NCBI GenBank assembly: GCA_050732575.1
Contig: JBOHRF010000019.1
Coordinates: 1-38,870, forward strand
Source of the DNA: JBBDWZ01 sp050732575
GTDB taxonomy: Bacteria > Gemmatimonadota > Gemmatimonadetes > Longimicrobiales > RSA9
Length of the DNA stretch: 38,870 bases
Direction of reading: 5' to 3'
Position 1 is the first letter of the stretch; the number at the start of each line of letters is the position of its first letter. Below are positions 25,367 to 33,329 of the stretch, piece by piece. The notes under the pieces are model-generated. The model was not told the DNA's origin and searched no databases. It was given only the letters and a program-made list of their open reading frames with translations. A program made the position numbers and the translations under genes.

Positions 25367-26951
25367 TGAAGACTACGACCTGGTCATCCGGAATGGGCGG
25401 GTGCTGGATGGCGCAGGCAATCCCTGGATCCTGGCGGACATCGCGATCAAGGACGGCCGCTTTGCAAAGGTGGGCAAGGTCGATGGCAGAGGTGCCAGTG
25501 AGATCGATGCGCGCGGCCAATATGTGTCACCAGGTTGGATCGACATGATGGACCAGTCGGGCGGTGTCTTGTTGTCGAATCCGCAGGCCGAGAATAAGCT
25601 GCGCATGGGCGTGACCACGGTGATCGCGGGTGAAGGCGGTCCACCCGTTCGGTCGGTCGACTCATTGCCGGCGTATTTCAGTCGCCTCACCAACCAGGGC
25701 ATCAGCGTCAATTTCGGCACCTATTTCAGTGCAGCGCAGGCGCGTGGCGCCGTGTTGGGTTCGGCCAATCGCGCGCCCAGCGCGGAGGAGCTGGAGCGCA
25801 TGAAGGCCATCATGGCCAGGGCCATGGTGAGCGGCGCATTGGGTATGACCACAGCGCTCATCTATCCACCGGGCAGTTACGCGACCACCGATGAGCTGGT
25901 CGAGCTGGCCAGGGTCGCCGCCCAATACGGCGGCATTTACGCCAGCCACATCCGGGGCGAGGGCGGCGAGCTGCTCGATGCTGTGGACGAAGCGATCGAG
26001 ATTGGTGAGCGCGCCGGCTTGCCGGTCGAGATCTTCCACCTCAAGGCTGCGTACAAGCCGGGCTGGGGCACTCTTATGACCCAGGCCGGCCGCTTCATTG
26101 ATGCCGCCCGCGCACGCGGTGTCGATGTAGCAGCCGACTTGTATCCCTACACTGCCGGCGGCACAGGCCTGGAGGCGACTATCGCATCCTGGGCGCATGA
26201 GGGCGGCGGTGATTCGCTGCGCGCCCGCCTGGCGCGGCCCGACACGCGTCAGCGACTCAAGAACGAGATCCGCACGGGCTCTGCCGGCTGGTGGAATATC
26301 GTGGAAGCGGCTGGTGGCTGGGACGGCATTGTCCTGGTCAATGCACGCAACCCCGAGCACATCCGGTTCGAGAACAAGAACGTCACGCAGATCGCTCGCG
26401 AATGGGGGAAGGATCCCGCCGACGCGGTGTTCGACCTGGTTGCGCAGGGGCGCGGCCGCGTGATGGCGATTTATCACATGATGAGCGAGCAGGACATCGA
26501 GACCGCACTGCGTTTCCCCTGGACGAGTATTGGCAGCGACGCGGGTGCAGCCGCACGTGCAGGCACGGCTGATGGACTCGGCCTGCCGCATCCGCGCAGC
26601 TACGGCACCTTCCCGCGCGTAATCGCTCGTTACGTCAAGGAAAAGAAAGTGATCACGCTCGAGGATGCCATCCGCAAAATGACCGGTTGGCCCGCCACTC
26701 GCATGCGTCTGGACGATCGCGGCTTCATCCGCGAAGGCCTCTGGGCCGACGTCACCATCTTCGATCTCGAGCGCATCAAGGACACGGCCACCTACGAGAA
26801 ACCTACGGAATTCCCCGACGGCATCGAGTACGTCATCGTCAACGGCCGCGTTACCATTGAACGTGGTGTCCACACCGGCGTACGCGCCGGACACGTGCTC
26901 TACGGACCGGGCAAGCCAAGCGGCGTGACGAACGCGGGCGCAGGAAGATAA
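25233..26951 (+). CDS. Exported N-acyl-D-amino-acid deacylase family protein lacking HxH
   Basis: 572 aa, Sec signal peptide (residues 1-27, ending LSAQ) after a GGAGAG ribosome site. A repeat-encoded insert (34-45) separates the signal from the start of the fold (YDLVIRNGRVLDG). D-aminoacylase-family ligands kept: H239 (SHIRGE), H269 (FHLK), D436 (GSDAG). The HxH that should follow the first strand is Met-Asp-Gln (GWIDMMDQ, 106-108), and the Cys96-equivalent position is Glu134 (GEGG). It may use a single metal or a changed substrate set; hydrolysis of N-acyl-D-amino acids or related amides is likely but not certain. It is followed after 5 bp by the serine hydrolase/VanX fusion, so they are co-transcribed. 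Confidence 0.85.
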   Translation: MCLRTFRYVSAACVLLLAADHEQLSAQSAPSLNASRVTRHASRVTEDYDLVIRNGRVLDGAGNPWILADIAIKDGRFAKVGKVDGRGASEIDARGQYVSPGWIDMMDQSGGVLLSNPQAENKLRMGVTTVIAGEGGPPVRSVDSLPAYFSRLTNQGISVNFGTYFSAAQARGAVLGSANRAPSAEELERMKAIMARAMVSGALGMTTALIYPPGSYATTDELVELARVAAQYGGIYASHIRGEGGELLDAVDEAIEIGERAGLPVEIFHLKAAYKPGWGTLMTQAGRFIDAARARGVDVAADLYPYTAGGTGLEATIASWAHEGGGDSLRARLARPDTRQRLKNEIRTGSAGWWNIVEAAGGWDGIVLVNARNPEHIRFENKNVTQIAREWGKDPADAVFDLVAQGRGRVMAIYHMMSEQDIETALRFPWTSIGSDAGAAARAGTADGLGLPHPRSYGTFPRVIARYVKEKKVITLEDAIRKMTGWPATRMRLDDRGFIREGLWADVTIFDLERIKDTATYEKPTEFPDGIEYVIVNGRVTIERGVHTGVRAGHVLYGPGKPSGVTNAGAGR

Positions 26952-26956
26952 CAGAC

Positions 26957-29503
26957 GTGAACGTGAACGTTAGCGAAAACGAGAACGTGATGCATGCCTC
27001 CACCAACGCGATCGGCAACGGTGCCCGCGGGGCTTACGCGCGCACGGCTGTCGCACAATCGCACGCTCCGTCCCGCCACGCCCGTCAATGCGGGGATCGG
27101 GAGCGCATAACGGGAGCAGGAGCAGGCGGGCACGGGGCCCGCTCCCGCCTGCTCCCGGTCCTTTCTCCCGTTCTACGCTCCCGATTCCGTTGCCTCGCCC
27201 TCGCCCTCGCCCTTCCAGCGAGCGTCGGCGCACAGGCCACCATTCCGGTCGATGCGCGCTATCGTACGGCTGCGGCCGATCTCGAGCAGTTCATTCAGGA
27301 GCAGCTGCGCGAGCACGGCATTCCGGCCATCTCCATAGCACTCGTAGATGACCAGCGGGTCGTCTGGGCGCGCGGCTTTGGTTACCAGAAGCTGCGCGAC
27401 AGCATTCCGGCCACGGCAGAGACCGTGCATCGCGTGGGTAGTGTATCCAAGCTTTTCACTGACATCGGTGTGATGCAGTTGGTGGAGCGTGGCCAGCTGA
27501 GTCTGGATGTACCGATTCAACGATACTTGCCACTGTTTGCGCCGGCCAATCCGCATGGCAGGGCGATTACGCTTCGGCAGCTCATGTCACATCGGTCGGG
27601 ATTGCTGCGCGAGCCGCCGGTGGGCAACTATTTCGATCCGACCGGGCCTCCGCTGGCAGCAATGGTGCGCAGTCTGGACGGTCGTGCGCTGGTGCATCCC
27701 CCCGAACAGCGCCTCAAGTACTCGAATGCTGCCATCGCAGTGGTCGGCTACGTGCTGGAGCAAACGCAGAAGGAGCCGTTTGCAGCCTACTTGAAGCGCA
27801 CCGTGCTCGATCCCATGGGCCTGCGCAGCAGTGCCTTCGAGCCGCTGCCCGCATTGCGGCCGCGCATTGCTGATGCGGTCATGTGGACGGTGGACAACCG
27901 CGTGTTTGCGGCGCCTACGTTCCAGCTCGGTATGGCGCCCGCCGGCAGTATGTATTCGACCGTGCTGGACCTGGGCACCTTCATGAGCACGCTGTTCAAT
28001 GGAGGGCGTGCGCCCAACGGCAACCAGCTCCTGAAACGCGAAACACTCGAAGAGATGTGGCGACCGCAATTCACGCCCGCGGGCACGCGCACGGGTGGCG
28101 GCCTCGGTTTCTTCGTGGCCGATTTCCAGGGCCATCGTGTTGTTCGTCACGGCGGCGCGATCTACGGATTTGCTACGGAGCTGGCTGCACTGCCCGAGCG
28201 CAAGCTGGGTGTAGCCGTGGTCGCCACCAAGGACATTGCGAACGTGGTGAGCGAGCGTATTGCCAACCGCGCGCTCGAATTGATGCTGGGTGGGTCACCC
28301 GCGCAAACGCGCGTGACGCGCCTGGCCCCCGGCCGCGCACGCGCAATCGAGGGCCGCTACGCCCGTGGTGAGCGGGTCATCGAGCTACACGCGCGCGATG
28401 ATCGGCTATTCCTGGATCCAGGCCGCAACATCACGCGCATGGAGCTGTGGGCGCTCTCCGCGGACACTCTTATTGCCAACGATGCCTTGTCATTTGGGCT
28501 GAAGGTTGCCGTTCTGACCAACGCCATCGCCATCGGCGCCGATACATTTCCTCGCGCTGATCTTCGTGCCTCGCCGTCGCCCTCGCCCTTCCTTGGCCTG
28601 ATCGGTGAGTATGGTTGGGACCACAACACGCTCTACATCCTGGAGAAGGAAGGTAAACTGCACGCACTCATCGAGTGGTTCTTCGAATATCCGCTCGAGG
28701 CCGTTGCCCGCGATACGTTCCGATTCCCCAACTACGGATTGTACGACAACGAGACCATCATCTTCAAGCGCGATGCGCAGGGACGCGCGTTCGTTGCAGA
28801 AGCAGCGAACGTGTTGTTCACGCGCAGACTTGCCGACATCGAGTCGGGCCAAACCTTCAAAATCAAGCCGCTGCGCCCGGTCCAGGAGTTGCGCCAGGAA
28901 GCGCTTGCCGCCACGCCGCCGGTCGAGCGCGGTGACTTCCTGCCGCCCGATCTGGTCGAGCTGCGCGCGCTCGATCCTGCCATCAGGTATGACATCCGAT
29001 ACGCGACTACCAACAATTTCATGGACGCAGTCTTCTACTCGCAGCCACGGGCATTCCTGCAGCGGCCGGCCGCACAGGCGCTGCTGCGCGCGCATGTCAA
29101 ACTGAAAGCCCAGGGCTTTGGCTTGCTCATCCATGACGCGTACCGGCCCTGGTACGTTACCAAGATGTTCTGGGATGCCACGCCCGAGGCGCAACGCCAA
29201 TTTGTCGCCAATCCCGCCAATGGCTCGCGCCACAATCGGGGCGCTGCGGTAGACCTGACACTTTACGACCTGCGCACAGGCGAGCCCGTTCAGATGGTAG
29301 GTGGTTACGATGAATTTTCCGAGCGGTCCTATCCGGATTATCCCGGTGGTACTTCGCGCCAACGGTGGCTGCGTGAGCTGTTGCGCGATGCCATGGAAAC
29401 GGAAGGCTTCAAGGTTTACGAGTTCGAGTGGTGGCATTTTGACTACGGCGAGTGGCGCCGCTATCCAATCCAGAACCTGACATTCGAGCAGATCGGTCGG
29501 TAG
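26957..29503 (+). CDS. Exported fusion: class C beta-lactamase/DD-peptidase-like domain plus VanX-type D,D-dipeptidase
   Basis: 848 aa. The start is uncertain: ATG at 26957 or 26990. The signal-peptide core (RCLALALALPASVGAQA) begins only near residue 78, after a hairpin-encoded stretch. Domain 1 (about 100-460): SxxK S162-K165 in GSVSKLF, YSN 255-257, HGG 398-400, i.e. the penicillin-binding/class C fold. A middle region (about 460-650) has an ASPSPSPF linker. Domain 2 (about 665-848) is M15D/VanX-like: DAYRP (R730), H759 and D766 in SRHNRGAAVD, and EWWH with E824 and H827. All VanX zinc ligands, the catalytic Glu and the Arg have counterparts. Inference: it cleaves D-Ala-containing peptides and then D-Ala-D-Ala in the periplasm. 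Confidence 0.88.
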   Translation: MNVNVSENENVMHASTNAIGNGARGAYARTAVAQSHAPSRHARQCGDRERITGAGAGGHGARSRLLPVLSPVLRSRFRCLALALALPASVGAQATIPVDARYRTAAADLEQFIQEQLREHGIPAISIALVDDQRVVWARGFGYQKLRDSIPATAETVHRVGSVSKLFTDIGVMQLVERGQLSLDVPIQRYLPLFAPANPHGRAITLRQLMSHRSGLLREPPVGNYFDPTGPPLAAMVRSLDGRALVHPPEQRLKYSNAAIAVVGYVLEQTQKEPFAAYLKRTVLDPMGLRSSAFEPLPALRPRIADAVMWTVDNRVFAAPTFQLGMAPAGSMYSTVLDLGTFMSTLFNGGRAPNGNQLLKRETLEEMWRPQFTPAGTRTGGGLGFFVADFQGHRVVRHGGAIYGFATELAALPERKLGVAVVATKDIANVVSERIANRALELMLGGSPAQTRVTRLAPGRARAIEGRYARGERVIELHARDDRLFLDPGRNITRMELWALSADTLIANDALSFGLKVAVLTNAIAIGADTFPRADLRASPSPSPFLGLIGEYGWDHNTLYILEKEGKLHALIEWFFEYPLEAVARDTFRFPNYGLYDNETIIFKRDAQGRAFVAEAANVLFTRRLADIESGQTFKIKPLRPVQELRQEALAATPPVERGDFLPPDLVELRALDPAIRYDIRYATTNNFMDAVFYSQPRAFLQRPAAQALLRAHVKLKAQGFGLLIHDAYRPWYVTKMFWDATPEAQRQFVANPANGSRHNRGAAVDLTLYDLRTGEPVQMVGGYDEFSERSYPDYPGGTSRQRWLRELLRDAMETEGFKVYEFEWWHFDYGEWRRYPIQNLTFEQIGR
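27096..27184. repeat. Snapback inverted repeat inside the N-terminal coding region
   Basis: Left arm 27096-27137 (ATCGGGAGCG, then GGGAGCAGGAGCAGG blocks) and right arm 27138-27184 are nearly perfect reverse complements, with hardly any loop and small gaps. It lies in frame, directly before the signal-peptide core of the fusion protein. Confidence 0.8.
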
Positions 29504-29590
29504 TACCCGGTTTCACGCACAGGCCACGAACGTGACAGAGGAAGCACGACCACAGAATAACATTACAAACCCAAATCGAATGAACGCATC

Positions 29591-31423
29591 ATGAAAACAA
29601 ACGTGTGGCGATCAGCGAGCGTGAACATGCATTGCCTCAGTGACCTCTGTGTGAAAAACACCGTTTGGCCGACGTGCCGCGGCGCTCTACTGCCCCTGGT
29701 CATCCTGGCGGCTTGCGCGCGTACGACCGGTCCGGCGTCGCCGACGCCCGTCGCCGGCTATGACGTCATCATCGAGAACGGCCGCATCATCGACGGTACA
29801 GGTGCCGCCTGGTTCTATGGCGACCTGGCCGTGCAGGGCGAGCGCATTGCGCGCATTGTGCCGCGTGGTCTGCTGCGCGGCGTGCCCGCGCGCGAACGCG
29901 TGGACGCGGCTGGCCTGGTAGTGGCACCCGGTTTCTGGGACCTGCAGAGCCATTCCCGCGGCGCGTTCCTGGGTAACGGAGATGGTCGCGTGGTCAGCAA
30001 GGTCACTATGGGCGTAACCACTGAGATCATGGGCGAGGGCAGTACAAATGCCATCATCAATGCGCGCATGCAGGGGGCGGAGCCGGGCTCGCCCATGGCC
30101 GATTCCATTGCGCGTCATCCCTTTTCGGGCGAGCGCGGTTTCGACAACTGGTTGCGCGCCATGGAGCAGCATGGTGCGTCGGTCAACTTTGGTTCGTTCC
30201 TGGGCGGCGACAACGTGCGCACCTATGCCAAGGGTTTTTCCCAGGGCGCGCCCACACCCGCGGAACTGGATAGCATGCGCAAGGTCGTTCGCTGGGCCAT
30301 GGAGGGCGGTGCATTCGGCATTGCCACCGCGCTCATCTATCCGCCCGCCAATTTTGCCACTACGGAGGAGCTGGTAGAGGCGGCTAAAGCGATGCAGCCA
30401 TACGGCGGTGTGTACATCACACACATGCGTTCCGAGGCCGATCAGTTCCTGGAAGGCATTGACGAGGCAATCCGCATCAGTGGGGAGAGTGGTGTGCCGG
30501 TCGAGATCTTCCATCTAAAGACCGGCGGACGTCGCAACTGGCACAAGACGCCACTCGCCATTGCGCGCATCGATTCGGCCCGCGCGGCCGGCATCGACGT
30601 CCAGGCCAACATGTACCCTTACATCGCAGGCGGCACCGGGTTGTCCGCGTGTTTCCCGCCCTGGGCATCAGCCGATAACAAGCTGTTCGACAACCTGGCC
30701 GACCCGCAGGCACGGTCACGGATGCGCGCGGAAATCGAAAGCAGTCAGACGGACTGGGAGAATCTGTGCGCGCTGGCCACACCCGATGGTGTGCTTGTGC
30801 TCGGAGTGAATCGACCGGAAAACCGGCCATACATGGCCAAGCGGTTGAGCGAGATCGCCCTGGCCATGAACAAGCACTGGATCGATGCGGCTATGGATCT
30901 GGTGCTGTCCGAGCGCCAGCGCGTGGGCACCATCTACTTCATGATGGATGAATCCAATGTGCGCATGCAGCTGCAGCAACCGTGGATCAAGATCGGAACA
31001 GACGCCGGTGGCATCGATCCGGACAGCGCGCGCGGGCTCACCCATCCACGCGCATATGGCACTTACCCGCGCATTCTGGGCAAATACGTGCGTGACGAAC
31101 AAGTGGTACCGCTCGAAGATGCCATTCGCAAGATGACTTCTGCAGTTGCTACTCGGCTGTCCGTGCCAGACCGTGGCATTCTGCGCGACCGCTTTTTTGC
31201 CGACATCACTATCTTCGACCCAACTACCATTGCCGACCGCGCTACCTTCGAGCAGCCGCACCAGATTTCGGTGGGCGTCAAACACGTGCTGGTCAATGGC
31301 ACGCTGGTCGTGAAAGATGGCAAACACACCAATGCCAAACCCGGCCGCGCGCTGCGTGGTCCTGGGTACAGGCGCGCAGCCACGCCCGTAACCATCACCA
31401 CTAATGAGCAGGGAGCCCGCTGA
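29591..31423 (+). CDS. Lipoprotein N-acyl-D-amino-acid deacylase family protein with altered HxH
   Basis: 610 aa from 29591, or 598 aa from the ATG at 29627; neither start has a clear Shine-Dalgarno. Lipobox LAAC puts the lipidated Cys at residue 42, so it is membrane-anchored. Family motifs: YDVIIENGRIIDGTG, H278 (THMRSE), H308 (FHLK), D471 (GTDAG). The HxH is Gln-Ser-His (DLQSH, Q119/H121) and the Cys96-equivalent position is Glu149 (GEGS). Related to the 25233 protein but clearly diverged, so an older paralogue rather than a recent duplicate. Its stop overlaps the next start by one base (TGATG), so the serine hydrolase is translationally coupled. Confidence 0.84.
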   Translation: MKTNVWRSASVNMHCLSDLCVKNTVWPTCRGALLPLVILAACARTTGPASPTPVAGYDVIIENGRIIDGTGAAWFYGDLAVQGERIARIVPRGLLRGVPARERVDAAGLVVAPGFWDLQSHSRGAFLGNGDGRVVSKVTMGVTTEIMGEGSTNAIINARMQGAEPGSPMADSIARHPFSGERGFDNWLRAMEQHGASVNFGSFLGGDNVRTYAKGFSQGAPTPAELDSMRKVVRWAMEGGAFGIATALIYPPANFATTEELVEAAKAMQPYGGVYITHMRSEADQFLEGIDEAIRISGESGVPVEIFHLKTGGRRNWHKTPLAIARIDSARAAGIDVQANMYPYIAGGTGLSACFPPWASADNKLFDNLADPQARSRMRAEIESSQTDWENLCALATPDGVLVLGVNRPENRPYMAKRLSEIALAMNKHWIDAAMDLVLSERQRVGTIYFMMDESNVRMQLQQPWIKIGTDAGGIDPDSARGLTHPRAYGTYPRILGKYVRDEQVVPLEDAIRKMTSAVATRLSVPDRGILRDRFFADITIFDPTTIADRATFEQPHQISVGVKHVLVNGTLVVKDGKHTNAKPGRALRGPGYRRAATPVTITTNEQGAR

Positions 31424-32595
31424 TGTACCGGAATCGCAGCCTCATCGCCCTGGCCGTTGCCCTCGCCGTCGCCCTTGCCAACGGGCGCGCGGCCGCCCAG
31501 ACCTACGATGTCGATGCCATTGCCGCACAGCTGGAGCCGGAAATCAAGCGCATCATGCAGGAAGGCAAGATCCCTTCGGCTGCCATTGCTCTGGTCGCGG
31601 GCGGCAATGTGATCTGGAGCGGTGCATACGGCCATGCCAATCTGTACGCGCAGGCGCCCGCTACGCCCAACACGGTGTATTTGATCGGCTCGACCTTCAA
31701 GGCCATGTCGACCTGGGCTCTCTTGCAGCAGATGGAAGCCGGCAAGTTCAAGTTGGATGATCCGGTCAACAAGTATCTCGATGAGTTCAAGATCCGGGGC
31801 GAGGATGCCAGGAAGCCAGTGACGTTCCGCCACCTGCTCACGCACACATCGGGTTTGCCGGTCGCATTCGGGCCGCACCTCGTCTGGGGCGAAACGGCGC
31901 CCTTGCCACTTGCCCAGTACCTGCGCGATTCACTCAAAGTCGTGGCACCACCGCTCGACTCGGTGCGCTACTCCAACATTGCCTTCTCATTGGTTGGTTA
32001 TCTGGTCCAGAAACTCTCTGGCACACCGTATAAGCAGTACCTGCAGGACAACATCTGGGCACCGTTGGGCATGAGCAGCACCGCATTCATGCCGTCGGCT
32101 GAGATGGAAGAGCGACTTGCCATTCCCTACGTGGTGGATCAGAGAACCGGTCGTAACGTGGCCACCGATCGTCTCAAAGCCAATGTCTGGCCGGCGGGCA
32201 TCGTGTACGGCACGGTGCTCAATCAGGCTAACTGGCTGATTGCAAACCTCAACAGCGGCCAATTCAATGGTAAACGATTGATTGCGGAAGCAACCTTCAA
32301 TGAGATGATGCGGCTTCAGTATGCGCAGTTGTCAGAAGCATCACAGGATTTCGGTGGCTCTGTGACTGGTTATGGACTGACCTGGCGCGTGACGCAGCGA
32401 CGTGGTGAGCGTCTGTTTGCTCACTCGGGCAGTGTGCCGGGGTATACGGCGCTGCTGGTCGGCAACCTGGATCGCAAGATAGGCTTTGCCATCATGACCA
32501 ATGGCAACCGCGCGCACCCATACCTGTATCGCCTGGCGGATCACGCGCTCGAGGTGATCAAAGCCAACACACGCGCGCCCGTGAGAACGAATTGA
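31423..32595 (+). CDS. Exported SxxK serine hydrolase (beta-lactamase / D-aminopeptidase-like)
   Basis: 390 aa. The signal peptide core is a hexamer-coded Ala-Leu-Ala-Val run (residues 8-19) ending AAAQ. Class C-type motifs: S90-T-F-K93 (IGSTFK), Y183-S-N185, and H334-S-G336 in place of KTG, as in D-aminopeptidases, esterases and LACTB-type proteins. Family length is normal and no second domain is present. It is coupled by a one-base overlap to the upstream deacylase, which supports a joint role on D-amino-acid peptides or amides in the periplasm (inference). An esterase role cannot be excluded from motifs alone. Confidence 0.85.
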   Translation: MYRNRSLIALAVALAVALANGRAAAQTYDVDAIAAQLEPEIKRIMQEGKIPSAAIALVAGGNVIWSGAYGHANLYAQAPATPNTVYLIGSTFKAMSTWALLQQMEAGKFKLDDPVNKYLDEFKIRGEDARKPVTFRHLLTHTSGLPVAFGPHLVWGETAPLPLAQYLRDSLKVVAPPLDSVRYSNIAFSLVGYLVQKLSGTPYKQYLQDNIWAPLGMSSTAFMPSAEMEERLAIPYVVDQRTGRNVATDRLKANVWPAGIVYGTVLNQANWLIANLNSGQFNGKRLIAEATFNEMMRLQYAQLSEASQDFGGSVTGYGLTWRVTQRRGERLFAHSGSVPGYTALLVGNLDRKIGFAIMTNGNRAHPYLYRLADHALEVIKANTRAPVRTN

Positions 32596-32639
32596 AGCAG
32601 CCGACTGCGACCCGCTCAACGATGTGCCGGTTGCCGTGC

Positions 32640-32923
32640 TCAAACCGCTCGCGGCGGGTCTTCCAGCTTCCCTGTGCGCCAGTACTTCACGAAGTTAAGG
32701 ACCTCGGCCTCTGTGCCGTCCTTCAGGCATGAGCGTCCGAATAACTTCCCTGGTGGCTGGGTTTGGTTGCGATGATATGCAAGTCGCGTAAACCCTCTTT
32801 GCCTGCCATTCGGTAGCCAAGCATGCCAATCTTCCAGTCGTTGTCGCGATGGGTGCGTGGCCGAATGAACACCCAATCCTTCTGTTTGGGATGCCTACTG
32901 GACCAACCGAATGAAGTCCGGCT
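32640..32923 (-). pseudogene. Probable frameshifted remnant of an unidentified gene
   Basis: Two minus-strand frames look protein-like and abut. 32723-32923 reads KDWVFIRPRTHRDNDWKIG and then MLGYRMAGKEGLRDLHIIATK before a stop at 32723. The neighbouring frame continues with LKDGTEAEVLNFVKYWRT and stops at 32640. Joining them needs a shift near 32725 and no start codon with a ribosome site is obvious. I do not recognise the family. It may also be chance open frames. Confidence 0.3.
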
Positions 32924-33185
32924 TCAATGATCAAGGCCTCAACGATGCCATGGCATCTCAACCGTCGCTGCCCGGGCTGCTTGGCCGGCGCGGTTCTCGC
33001 ACCGTCCTATGCGCGGGCAATGGTCTTTCCATCGAGGCGCTCTCACTGGCGCTGCTCGGCTTCAACGGCTCGAGCTTGGGGCAGGCCGCCATCCTATGGT
33101 CGCCAGTCCGCTCGTGACCTCGATGGTAACCGTCACTGATCACCGAAGCTCCGAACTTGAATCGCGTCCATGTTATATTGTGCGA

Positions 33186-33291
33186 GCCGCGGCGCAGGTT
33201 GCTTGCTGGTAGGCCGGAATGGCGGGTTCGATTCCCGCGTCAAAACTGGGTCCCGGAACCTGGCAAATGGGGTTCGAATCCCCACGCGGCG
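33186..33291 (+). other. tRNA-like folds: two T-arm-like hairpins in a gene-poor gap
   Basis: GCGGG-TTCGATT-CCCGC (33222-33238) and TGGGG-TTCGAAT-CCCCA (33268-33284) are both perfect 5-bp/7-base arms with T-loop consensus. The second is followed at once by CGCGGC (33285-33290), which pairs with GCCGCG at 33186-33191 like an acceptor stem. A weak D-arm (33197-33200 with 33212-33215) is possible. A normal cloverleaf does not fit: the span is 106 bases and the spacing is wrong. Best reading: degenerate tRNA remnants. An aberrant class II tRNA is less likely. From 32924 to 33185 I see no supported feature. Confidence 0.35.
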
Positions 33292-33329
33292 CATGGCAAC
33301 CGTCGCAACGCACTTCAGCTATTGCCGCC

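Noticed and set aside
25662..26894. 410-codon open frame on the minus strand
   Set aside because: It lies entirely opposite the deacylase gene, which has clear family motifs; long antisense frames are expected at this GC content.
28490..29437. 315-codon minus-strand open frame
   Set aside because: Antisense shadow of the VanX-type domain, with no recognisable motifs or ribosome site.
26957..29503. Vancomycin-resistance (vanX) determinant
   Set aside because: No vanH, vanA or vanRS neighbours; the domain appears secreted and is fused to a serine hydrolase, which suits scavenging rather than cytosolic D-Ala-D-Ala removal.
33186..33291. tmRNA
   Set aside because: The acceptor-like stem lacks the usual GGGG start and no tag reading frame or pseudoknot region of suitable length is present.
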